Below are positions 7,354 to 12,475 of a DNA stretch of 12,475 bases, one piece after another. The notes under the pieces are model-generated. The model searched no databases. It saw nothing but the letters and a program-made list of their open reading frames with translations, and was not told the DNA's origin. The first letter of the stretch is position 1, and each line of letters opens with the position of its first letter. The stretch is taken from the NCBI GenBank assembly GCA_020429465.1, contig JAGQLH010000037.1, positions 1 to 12,475 of the forward strand. Direction: 5' to 3'. Source of the DNA: Candidatus Dojkabacteria bacterium (GTDB lineage: Bacteria > Patescibacteriota > Dojkabacteria > B142 > WJKM01). A program made the translations under genes and the position numbers.

Positions 7354-8385
7354 TTAAACCGACCCAAAAACTTCATTGAGTTGATTGTTCACTCGTATAA
7401 AGGTAGTACATTTGGAGAGGTCTTTAAGTTGTCGTGCTCCCACATACGTACATGTAGATCTAATTCCCCCAAGTATTTCTTGTATTGTGTCTTTAACGGG
7501 ACCACGATAAGCAATTTTTACCATCTTTCCTTCGGGAGAACGATAGGAGTTTACTTTTCCATAATGGGTTTTCATTGCACGTTCAGAACTCATGCCATAG
7601 AATACTTTAAAAGTTTCACCATCTTCTTCTACTAGATCACCACCAGATTCAGAGTGTCCCGCAAACATTCCTCCCAGCATTACAAAGTCACCACCGGCAC
7701 CGAATGCCTTTCCAAGATCACCCGGTACTGTACATCCACCATCTGCCATAATTCTTCCACCCAATCCATGAGCAGCATCGGCGCATTCAATAATTCCTGA
7801 CAATTGTGGATATCCAACCCCAGTTTGTCGTCTTGTTGTACAGACGCTTCCTGGTCCAATTCCAATCTTTACAATATCAGCTCCAGCAAGTGTAAGTGCT
7901 TCTACCATTTCTCCGGTTACAACATTTCCAGCAATAAGCGTTGTGGTTGGGTAGTGTTCGCGTACCTTTTTTACAGCATCGACAAATGTTTCTGTGTAGC
8001 CATTAGCAACATCAAGACAAATGAAATCAGGCTTTGTTTTCGAAACAATTACATTAAGCTTTTTAAGATCTGTATCTGAAATCCCCGAAGTAATCGCAAT
8101 GTTTTTAAAAAAAGGCTTGTCTTTTATAGAGATAATATCTTCTACAGAGTAAAACTTATGAAGACATGTAAGTAATTTGTCTTTGTATAATGCTCGTGCC
8201 ATTTCGATGGTTCCGGTTGTATCCATATTACTCGCAACTATTGGAATTCCCTTCCATTTTTTTCCAGAATGAAGAAACGTGAAAGTTCGGGTTACATCTA
8301 CGTCTTTGCGTGAGCTAAGTGCGGTTCGTTTTGGTCGAATAAGTACATCTTTAAAATCAAGTTTGATCTCATTATCGATACGCAT
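7354..8385 (-). CDS. guaC: GMP reductase
   Basis: GMP reductase of 343 residues, the standard length. It deaminates GMP to IMP and ammonia with NADPH, linking guanine and adenine nucleotide pools. The TIM-barrel protein has the catalytic loop GPGSVCTTRRQTGVGYPQLS (178-197) with C182 and T184 as nucleophile and partner, the phosphate-binding segments ADGG (214-217) and GGMFAGHSESGG (238-249), and a YRSPEGK motif (281-287) with the catalytic E285. There is no CBS-domain insertion and the FAGHSESGG sequence is that of GMP reductase, so it is not IMP dehydrogenase. In a CPR cell that probably lacks de novo purine synthesis it would serve salvage. The promoter lies under an inverted repeat (8415-8455). 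No Shine-Dalgarno is present at ATG 8385. No purine biosynthesis neighbours are seen. Confidence 0.96.
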   Translation of the reverse strand: MRIDNEIKLDFKDVLIRPKRTALSSRKDVDVTRTFTFLHSGKKWKGIPIVASNMDTTGTIEMARALYKDKLLTCLHKFYSVEDIISIKDKPFFKNIAITSGISDTDLKKLNVIVSKTKPDFICLDVANGYTETFVDAVKKVREHYPTTTLIAGNVVTGEMVEALTLAGADIVKIGIGPGSVCTTRRQTGVGYPQLSGIIECADAAHGLGGRIMADGGCTVPGDLGKAFGAGGDFVMLGGMFAGHSESGGDLVEEDGETFKVFYGMSSERAMKTHYGKVNSYRSPEGKMVKIAYRGPVKDTIQEILGGIRSTCTYVGARQLKDLSKCTTFIRVNNQLNEVFGSV

Positions 8386-8411
8386 GGTTTAGTTGTAAGA
8401 TTTAGGGAGAC

Positions 8412-8417
8412 TTTATA
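8412..8417 (-). promoter_or_regulatory. Candidate -10 of guaC
   Basis: TATAAA on the minus strand, giving a leader of about 20 nt to ATG 8385. TACAAT at 8422-8417 is an overlapping alternative with a leader of about 25 nt. Both overlap the left arm of the 8415-8455 inverted repeat, so a protein bound there would cover the promoter. Confidence 0.4.
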
Positions 8418-8455
8418 TTGTACAAAAAACTCTAGCAGTGTCCTAGGTACAATAT
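8415..8455. repeat. Perfect 9 bp inverted repeat spanning the guaC promoter
   Basis: ATATTGTAC (8415-8423) and GTACAATAT (8447-8455) are exact reverse complements separated by 23 bases. Each arm contains the palindrome GTAC, and the left one extends to TTGTACAA. Read on the minus strand, the spacer contains CTAG-gacactg-CTAG followed by a run of six T, which resembles a weak terminator for the upstream GH4 gene. The arms overlap the guaC -10, suggesting an operator or a combined terminator/operator structure. Confidence 0.55.
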
Positions 8456-8499
8456 GAGATTCTAATGGAGAGGCTAGTATTGTATGATTATCATGGAGG

Positions 8500-9855
8500 T
8501 TATGAATAGTGTCGTTTCATATCAGAATCGCTATCCATCCATATATCAATAATCATATCAGCTACTTTTTGTCCTCCAGCTTCCCTAACTTTGTGATTTA
8601 GAAGTAATACCTCCCGCAATTTATTTCTGGACCTTGATGTGAATGCGTCTACGTGGGCAAGTGCTTGTGCCTCTCGTAGCAGTAAAAATTGATCTAAAAT
8701 TTTAGCTGGAATTTTTATACTCCCAGTTTCGATGGTCGCTCCTTTTGCATCTACCTGTGCAGGTCCTTCAATTACTAGTCGGTCACTTAGGCCTGGGATG
8801 GCACCATTATTACGAATGTTTACAATTTGTGTCGAAGGCTGTCCGGAACTAATAGAAGTTATTATGGGTACAATCTGCCAATCAGTTCTACTTGGAAAAA
8901 TATCAGCTAGGTCTAGTTCCCCCGCTTGTGCCAGTACAAAAGTATCTCTTTGAGCATTTCTCCATCTAGCTAATTTCTTACGACCCGTTGCTCCTTCTGC
9001 TCCCCATCCTTTACCATACCACCGTTGTTCTGCTATCGCATTTTTATGGTATCCAAATCTTGATAAATCAGGTGTTGATGCGCGTGGAGTATCTCCAATT
9101 GGCATGTATCCTCCAGAACGATCAAATAAATCAAATGCTGCTCTACTTAATTGGTAGTCTTCGTTTCCTGCTTTCGGAGAGAAGTAATTGAACCATGTCT
9201 CAGAGCAGTCAGTAATCCATTGTTTCAGCCATGGATACGCATCTTTTCTTTTATACATAAATTCCAAAAGCCAAACATTATGATTGATTCCAGCTATTTT
9301 AGTATGCGCATATTCCAAATTAGTCATCCCCAGTACACCTGCTATTTGTTCCCATTTTCTATAACCGTGACATACACCAATGAATTTAATACCTGTCTCT
9401 TGGGTGATAAGTGTTCCTCCTTCTGGGATAGGATTAGAGCATTGAATGAGAGTTGCTTGTGGATTATGTTTGGAAATAAGTTCGCCGACATATTTCATAA
9501 GGGAAAGCTGAGAAAAAGGAGTGTGTGCTTCCACTGGTCCATAAATACCTGTAGTATCAGCAATTTGTTTGCAGACTTCAGCTCTTCTTGCATGCCCTCC
9601 AGCCATGGCAGTATTTAGGACAAATGTGGAATTGGTAATTGCATCTTCTGGGATAGGTACGGCACGGAATGTAGTTTTTGAACCGCGATGTTTTGCATAT
9701 ATCTGGCAAACAGCTGCAACAGTATCCGCATGTCTAAAGTCTAGGTCGTAAATAAGTACCTCAGAACCCTCTAATAATGGTTCTCGAATTAAATCTGCTG
9801 TTATTGCTTGCACAAACAATCCGCTAGCACCAAAAAAACCAATTTGTTCAGCCAT
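8500..9855 (-). CDS. GH4 family glycosidase, alpha-glucuronidase-like signature
   Basis: A 451-residue member of glycoside hydrolase family 4, the NAD+ and Mn2+ dependent glycosidases that work by oxidation, elimination and re-addition rather than by two acids. The N-terminal Rossmann segment IGFFGASGLFVQ (5-16) ends in the acidic strand IYDLD (35-39). SNPIP (140-144) supplies the conserved Asn-Pro. The metal ligands are C162 in GVCHGY and H192 in AGINHN. The C-terminal part has the family pattern VNIRNNGAIPGL (345-356) and VIEGPAQVDAKG (361-372). As I recall the subgroup code, CHGx after the metal Cys marks alpha-glucuronidases, CHSV alpha-galactosidases, CHEV alpha-glucosidases, and CDMP/CNVP the phospho-glycosidases; CHGY here therefore favours a uronide and argues against a PTS phospho-sugar. 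There is no signal peptide, so it acts in the cytoplasm. It is divergent from the aldo/keto reductase with a shared dyad. Substrate is uncertain, family is firm. Confidence 0.88.
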   Translation of the reverse strand: MAEQIGFFGASGLFVQAITADLIREPLLEGSEVLIYDLDFRHADTVAAVCQIYAKHRGSKTTFRAVPIPEDAITNSTFVLNTAMAGGHARRAEVCKQIADTTGIYGPVEAHTPFSQLSLMKYVGELISKHNPQATLIQCSNPIPEGGTLITQETGIKFIGVCHGYRKWEQIAGVLGMTNLEYAHTKIAGINHNVWLLEFMYKRKDAYPWLKQWITDCSETWFNYFSPKAGNEDYQLSRAAFDLFDRSGGYMPIGDTPRASTPDLSRFGYHKNAIAEQRWYGKGWGAEGATGRKKLARWRNAQRDTFVLAQAGELDLADIFPSRTDWQIVPIITSISSGQPSTQIVNIRNNGAIPGLSDRLVIEGPAQVDAKGATIETGSIKIPAKILDQFLLLREAQALAHVDAFTSRSRNKLREVLLLNHKVREAGGQKVADMIIDIWMDSDSDMKRHYS

Positions 9856-9875
9856 GATCTATACTAAATATATAC

Positions 9876-9896
9876 CGGCTAATTTTAGCATAGCCG
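9876..9896. repeat. Dyad between the GH4 and aldo/keto reductase genes
   Basis: CGGCTA (9876-9881) and TAGCCG (9891-9896) are perfect inverted 6-mers with a 9-base AT-rich spacer. The symmetry continues outward as TATAC (9871-9875) against GTATA (9900-9904), offset by three bases. It sits between the two divergent starts, 21 bp from the GH4 ATG and about 27 bp upstream of the reductase -10. It is a good candidate operator controlling both genes. Confidence 0.5.
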
Positions 9897-9922
9897 ATAG
9901 TATATGATCAACTTAACAATCA

Positions 9923-9931
9923 TGTTACAAT
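9923..9931 (+). promoter_or_regulatory. Extended -10 promoter of the aldo/keto reductase
   Basis: TGTTACAAT fits TG-N-TACAAT. The predicted start near 9938 leaves a leader of about 15 nt before ATG 9953. No -35 is evident. Confidence 0.5.
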
Positions 9932-9952
9932 AAATCATATTACAAACCTCCA

Positions 9953-10831
9953 ATGAACCCAACCGCAACTCTCAATAATTCATTAAAAATTCCCTATCTG
10001 GGTTTTGGAACCTGGAAATTAAGCTCTGGTAAGGAGACATATGATGCAGTTAGATATGCATTAGATGTAGGGTACCGACACATTGACACTGCGCAATTCT
10101 ACGGAAATGAAGCAGATGTTGGGAAAGCGGTACATGAATCAAATATCTCTCGAGAAGAAATATTCGTTGTTTCAAAGGTAGCAATCAGTAATTTTGGATA
10201 TGAACAAACTATAAAGTCAGTTGAAGAAAGTCTCAATAAAGCGAAATTAGACTACTTTGATCTATTTTTACTTCACTTCCCTGTGCAGCAGTTACGGATT
10301 GAGAGTTACAAAGCACTTGAAAAACTTCACTCTGAAGGCAAGTTAAGGTCGATCGGTGTCAGTAATTTTACTATCGAGCATTTAGAAGAACTAGTAGATG
10401 AAACAGGTATAATTCCTGCGGTAAATCAGGTCGAGTTCTCTCCCTACCTGAATCAAAAAGAACTCCATGAGTACTGTAAAGAGAAGGGGATACAGCTGGA
10501 GGCATATTCTCCATTGACTCAAGGTGTAAAACTCAACGATCCAAAGCTCACAAAAATCGCTGAGAAATATAATAAATCCACTGCGCAAATTCTTATCAAA
10601 TGGTGTCTCCAACATGAGATAGTTGTCATTCCGAAATCATCAAACCCAGAACGCATTAAGCAGAATTTTCAAATGTTTGATTTTGAAATTTTACAGGAAG
10701 ACATGAATGCACTTGACGGATTTAATGAAAATTTCAGAAATTCATGGAATCCAGAGGATAAAAAGCAATTATCTACCTTTTCAAATGGCGTCATCCGGAA
10801 ACTAAGTAAACTGAAAACAAGGATGCTCTAG
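9953..10831 (+). CDS. Aldo/keto reductase
   Basis: A 292-residue NAD(P)H-dependent aldo/keto reductase, a cytoplasmic TIM-barrel enzyme that reduces aldehydes, ketones or aldoses to alcohols. The catalytic tetrad is complete: D45 and Y50 in GYRHIDTAQFYGNE (40-53), K75 in VSKV, and H108 in LFLLHFP. GVSNF (135-139), QVEFSPY (159-165) and EAYSPL (183-188) line the barrel. The 2'-phosphate binding segment IPKSSNPERIKQNF (226-239), with K228, S229 and R234, points to NADPH. The N-terminal TLNNSLKIPYLGFGTW is typical and supports ATG 9953. Residues after about 270 form a basic tail (KLSKLKTRML) that I do not recognise. The stop is one base from the stop of the convergent 47-residue gene. Sharing a short divergent control region with GH4 suggests a sugar or uronate substrate, but that is inference. 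Confidence 0.94.
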   Translation: MNPTATLNNSLKIPYLGFGTWKLSSGKETYDAVRYALDVGYRHIDTAQFYGNEADVGKAVHESNISREEIFVVSKVAISNFGYEQTIKSVEESLNKAKLDYFDLFLLHFPVQQLRIESYKALEKLHSEGKLRSIGVSNFTIEHLEELVDETGIIPAVNQVEFSPYLNQKELHEYCKEKGIQLEAYSPLTQGVKLNDPKLTKIAEKYNKSTAQILIKWCLQHEIVVIPKSSNPERIKQNFQMFDFEILQEDMNALDGFNENFRNSWNPEDKKQLSTFSNGVIRKLSKLKTRML

Positions 10832-10832
10832 A

Positions 10833-10976
10833 TTACAGTCCGCATGATTTACCAATTCCAATACCAATAATTAAACTAATAATAGGTAGTGAAACAAAGA
10901 GTATGAGCGCTATGAGTCTCGAAAGTGGAGTAACAGTAGTGAATGGATTTGGTTTTTTAGCTTTAGATTTTGCCAT
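10833..10976 (-). CDS. 47-residue single-pass membrane protein, CPR-type
   Basis: A short gene with ATG at 10976 and TAA at 10835-10833. The protein has a basic N-terminus (MAKSKAKKPNPF), then TTVTPLSRLIALILFVSLP, then a glycine-rich hydrophobic end (IGIGIGK) and SCGL. One membrane helix covers about residues 18-42, with the positive N-terminus presumably inside. I recall similar very short proteins with a TVTPLSKxLALILFxxLP core as common unannotated genes in Patescibacteria, which is why I take it as real and not as a chance frame. Its function is unknown. The C44 near the end could be lipidated or redox-active, but nothing proves this. It converges with the aldo/keto reductase (one base between stops) and is divergent from the 137-residue anchored protein. 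The start codon lies inside CCATGG and has no Shine-Dalgarno. Confidence 0.75.
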   Translation of the reverse strand: MAKSKAKKPNPFTTVTPLSRLIALILFVSLPIISLIIGIGIGKSCGL

Positions 10977-11042
10977 GGCAGTAAGAACAAAAATAATATA
11001 CGTATTTAATTGTATAGAATTTTGGGATGGAAGTGAATAGGT

Positions 11043-11070
11043 TTGACAGCTGTATTAAAGAGAGTAAAAT
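11043..11070 (+). promoter_or_regulatory. Sigma70-type promoter, perfect -35
   Basis: TTGACA (11043-11048), a 16-base spacer, then TAAAAT (11065-11070). The predicted start near 11077 leaves a leader of about 27 nt to ATG 11104. This is the only clear TTGACA -35 I find ahead of a gene in the window; the others rely on an extended -10. Confidence 0.65.
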
Positions 11071-11103
11071 ACGGTTAACGAGATAATTTTTTATTTGAAT
11101 ATT

Positions 11104-11517
11104 ATGGAACATACTACTCCCAAAAAACATAGTATATTTAAGATAAGTGTTGTTGTAATACTTATAATAATCGCACTGGCACTTTCTGTAGGAGCATATT
11201 TTTCATTCAAGTTATACCAATCATTTAAACCATCTACTCCAGTAATTGGGGAAGAGGAGATAGTGGAAGAAAATGGTGAAAATCAAGATGAAGATTCAAA
11301 CACAGCTCCGGAAGTTGATAAGAATCCGTATCTAACTGCAGAACAAGAAAAAATGGTTGAGTCTGTAGGTATAGACCCTGCAAATCTTCCAACTACAATT
11401 ACTCCAGAAATGCAGCAATGTTTTATTGACCTTTTTGGAGAACAACGTGTAAATGAGATAATCAATGGTGCGGAGCCTACAGCAGTTGAACTTGCGAGAG
11501 GGGCATCGTGCTTGTAG
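11104..11517 (+). CDS. Membrane-anchored hypothetical protein, CPR-type
   Basis: A 137-residue protein from ATG 11104. An in-frame TTG at 11095 would add three residues but is less likely given the leader. After a short basic N-terminus (TTPKKHSIFK) there is one membrane helix (about 12-34), then an acidic, low-complexity linker (GEEEIVEENGENQDEDSN), then a compact C-terminal domain of about 55 residues: NPYLTAEQEKMVESVGIDP, LPTTITPEMQQCFIDLFG, RVNEIINGAEPTAVELARGASCL. That ending, with helices, a TTITPE turn and a terminal Cys, matches my recollection of a widespread Patescibacteria family without assigned function. C106 and C136 (counted from ATG 11104) could form a disulfide if the domain is outside the cell, which the anchor and acidic linker suggest. 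The promoter at 11043-11070 is good. No Shine-Dalgarno is present. Confidence 0.8.
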   Translation: MEHTTPKKHSIFKISVVVILIIIALALSVGAYFSFKLYQSFKPSTPVIGEEEIVEENGENQDEDSNTAPEVDKNPYLTAEQEKMVESVGIDPANLPTTITPEMQQCFIDLFGEQRVNEIINGAEPTAVELARGASCL

Positions 11518-11553
11518 TGAAATTCTCTATTGAAGTTTAGTACACTCTACGGA

Positions 11554-11839
11554 TCACCAAATATCTATAACTTTCTTTCGTATATCTGCAACGTCAATAG
11601 TTATAAAAGTAGGGGAGTCAATTGAGGAAGTATTAGTTGACTTAAAGTATTGCTTTTCGAGAGATTGTGGTCCAGAGCCGATGTCTTAAGATAAAAAGAT
11701 TTGGGATACCTAGCTGTACTTCTTGGGCAATTCTATGAACTAGATTAACCCTACTTCTTTCAGGGCTGTCGTGGATATCTTGTCGGTATCTTACGGAACA
11801 GTAATCTTTAAGGAAAAGTTGAGAAGATGATTCGTTCAT
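11554..11839 (-). pseudogene. Frameshifted, truncated SAM-dependent methyltransferase remnant
   Basis: From ATG 11839 the first frame reads 51 sensible residues (for example VNLVHRIAQEVQLGIPNLFIL, residues 31-51), then degenerates and stops at 11642-11644. One base further on (skipping A at 11686) a second frame runs from 11685 to TGA at 11556-11554: DIGSGPQSLEKQYFKS, then about 14 residues, then FITIDVADIRKKVIDIW. Joined, they give FIL-DIGSGPQSLE, the motif I strand and glycine loop of a class I methyltransferase, followed by a second strand with the acidic end ITIDVAD. The joined product would be 94 residues, against roughly 200 or more for a whole enzyme, and no further frame resumes, so the gene is also cut at its 3' end. 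The promoter (TATAAT 11897-11892) still looks intact. This remnant accounts for most of the 406 bp between neighbouring genes. A sequencing error could explain the frameshift but not the truncation. Confidence 0.65.
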
Positions 11840-11891
11840 AGATTTCTATTTAGAGTTCTCGCTGAGTGGTATCTCCAAATGTAGTCAAAAT

Positions 11892-11897
11892 ATTATA
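11892..11897 (-). promoter_or_regulatory. -10 element of the methyltransferase remnant
   Basis: A perfect TATAAT on the minus strand, about 45 nt of leader before ATG 11839. The -35 is weak. It lies 27 bp past the stop of the 128-residue gene, so the remnant had its own promoter. Confidence 0.45.
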
Positions 11898-11923
11898 CTC
11901 ACGACTTAGGATATATAAAATTT

Positions 11924-12310
11924 TTAATCAGGATATACTTCTCTATATAAACTCTCAATGATTTCATCTGGACTTTTCCCTTGGAATACAAAAGAGTGAC
12001 GACCTGTCATGAAGAATGCATTAGCTGCTCTTACCAGTAATCGGCCTTGCTTTTTTACAGCTGCTGAATCATCAGGATCCTCAACTAAGTCTTTAGCAAG
12101 ATCATAGAGAGTAGCTTTCCTTGATGCTTTAGCTGCATCATCCAATCCAGGCGCTAAGGAACCTAACAAAGTAATTAAGTGGTTTTTCAACTTTGAATCA
12201 TCTTCTGGGGTTTGACCTTCGGCATCGGCATATGTTTCAAGAGCGATAAGCGTTTGAGGTCCGAGCCCGCTTATTGATTGTAATAGAGTTCCAAATAGTT
12301 CTGTAGCCAT
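11924..12310 (-). CDS. Hypothetical helical protein, 128 residues
   Basis: I do not recognise this protein. It has no membrane segment or signal peptide, is acidic in its first two thirds, and appears almost wholly helical. It opens with ATELFGTLLQSISGLGPQTL, has an acidic stretch around EGQTPEDDSK (31-40), a middle helix rich in Ala and Lys (DDAAKASRKATLYDLAKDLVED), then KKQGRLLVRAANAFFMTGRHSF and a tail KSPDEIIESLYREVYPD. The GLGPQTL segment superficially resembles a helix-hairpin-helix, but the rest does not support DNA binding. ATG 12310 is preceded by an extended -10 at 12341-12333, leaving a leader of about 16 nt without Shine-Dalgarno. Codon use and length look like a genuine gene. It is divergent from the rRNA-leader-like element at the right edge. 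Confidence 0.7.
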   Translation of the reverse strand: MATELFGTLLQSISGLGPQTLIALETYADAEGQTPEDDSKLKNHLITLLGSLAPGLDDAAKASRKATLYDLAKDLVEDPDDSAAVKKQGRLLVRAANAFFMTGRHSFVFQGKSPDEIIESLYREVYPD

Positions 12311-12332
12311 GGGTAGCTATAATAATGTAGTA

Positions 12333-12341
12333 ATTGTATCA
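12333..12341 (-). promoter_or_regulatory. Extended -10 promoter of the 128-residue gene
   Basis: TGATACAAT on the minus strand fits TG-N-TACAAT. The predicted leader is about 16 nt to ATG 12310. It matches the spacing and form of the aldo/keto reductase promoter. Confidence 0.5.
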
Positions 12342-12366
12342 ACTATAGGGTATTTTGTTTAGTTTC

Positions 12367-12375
12367 TGGTATAAT
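12367..12375 (+). promoter_or_regulatory. Strong extended -10 promoter at the right edge
   Basis: TGGTATAAT is a perfect extended -10, with a predicted start near 12382 followed by at least 93 transcribed bases in the window. This is a far longer leader than any other here, and it contains a hairpin and a boxA-like element. Confidence 0.6.
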
Positions 12376-12390
12376 AAATCGACACAAAAT

Positions 12391-12414
12391 ACTAGGTATT
12401 TCGTTCTATACAGT
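12391..12414 (+). other. Small hairpin, boxB-like position
   Basis: GTAT (12396-12399) pairs with ATAC (12408-12411) around an 8-base loop. After a two-base bulge, ACT (12391-12393) pairs with AGT (12412-12414). It directly precedes the boxA-like element, the order seen in enterobacterial rRNA leaders. The stem is weak, so the call rests on position. Confidence 0.3.
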
Positions 12415-12415
12415 G

Positions 12416-12427
12416 AGATCTTTAACA
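12416..12427 (+). promoter_or_regulatory. boxA-like antitermination element
   Basis: AGATCTTTAACA matches the Escherichia coli rRNA boxA TGCTCTTTAACA at 10 of 12 bases, including all of TCTTTAACA, and is followed by AATCTG. BoxA RNA binds NusB/NusE and allows polymerase to read through structured rRNA. Together with the strong promoter it suggests an rRNA operon starting beyond base 12475. I see no rRNA sequence within the window itself. Confidence 0.45.
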
Positions 12428-12475
12428 ATCTGTCGACACCCGCTTCTTCTTTTTACTATTAGAGTTATGAAAAGC

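Noticed and set aside
9151..9618. A 155-residue open frame on plus within the GH4 gene
   Set aside because: It lies wholly antisense to the GH4 coding region, which carries all family motifs. The frame has no recognisable domain and no promoter.
9943..9952. ACCTCC before the aldo/keto reductase ATG as a ribosome binding site
   Set aside because: This is the anti-SD sequence itself, not its complement, so it cannot pair with the 16S 3' end.
11642..11839. The 65-residue minus frame as an intact small gene
   Set aside because: Its last 14 residues lose sense, while a frame one base away continues with methyltransferase motif I. It is better explained as part of a pseudogene.
12467..12475. ATG-AAA-AGC at the window end as the start of a new protein gene
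   Set aside because: Only three codons are visible, there is no Shine-Dalgarno, and the leader features favour an RNA operon. It cannot be decided from this window.
1..12475. CRISPR arrays, tRNAs, insertion sequences, toxin-antitoxin or defence genes
   Set aside because: I looked for regular short repeats, cloverleaf sequences, transposase motifs and paired small genes and found none that hold up.

Overview
This 12.5 kb window is AT-rich (roughly 36-38% GC by eye), uses the standard code with all three stop codons, and looks like a chromosomal segment of a Patescibacteria/CPR bacterium, probably Paceibacteria-like. That placement is inference. It rests on the short membrane-anchored proteins at 10833-10976 and 11104-11517, whose style I associate with CPR genomes, on a thioredoxin-CcdA fusion, on a TrmB-like regulator, and on the near-total absence of Shine-Dalgarno sequences. 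There are no insertion sequences, CRISPR arrays, tRNAs or phage genes.

Layout. A small HXXEE-like membrane protein (minus, 18-413) diverges from a class II CPD photolyase (451-1815). Next comes a secreted thioredoxin-like domain fused to a CcdA/DsbD-type electron-transfer membrane domain (1886-3115), with a perfect CRP-type palindrome upstream and two consecutive hairpins downstream. A TrmB-like regulator (3217-4011) converges on a large FAD aromatic-type monooxygenase (4008-5651), and their stop codons share one CTAG. Then, all on minus, come a DUF389 membrane protein (5713-7284) with three tandem soluble modules, GMP reductase guaC (7354-8385) with an inverted repeat over its promoter, and a GH4 family glycosidase (8500-9855). 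The GH4 gene diverges from an aldo/keto reductase (9953-10831) across a 97 bp region containing a dyad. A 47-residue membrane protein (10833-10976, minus) and a 137-residue anchored protein (11104-11517, plus) follow.

The 11518-11923 interval holds a frameshifted and truncated remnant of a SAM-dependent methyltransferase. Dropping one A restores the glycine-rich motif I. After it comes an unrecognised helical protein of 128 residues (11924-12310, minus). The right edge carries a strong extended -10 promoter, then a small hairpin, then a boxA-like element, which is the order of an rRNA operon leader; an rRNA operon may begin just beyond the window.

Functionally the window mixes light and oxidative stress functions (photolyase, thiol-disulfide electron transfer), purine interconversion (GuaC), and carbohydrate handling (GH4 plus aldo/keto reductase). 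The most useful signals for follow-up are regulatory. Promoters repeatedly have the form TGN-TAYAAT, with predicted 5' leaders of about 15-27 nt and no Shine-Dalgarno. There are also several precise dyads in intergenic regions. I did not find a clearly new multi-gene system.
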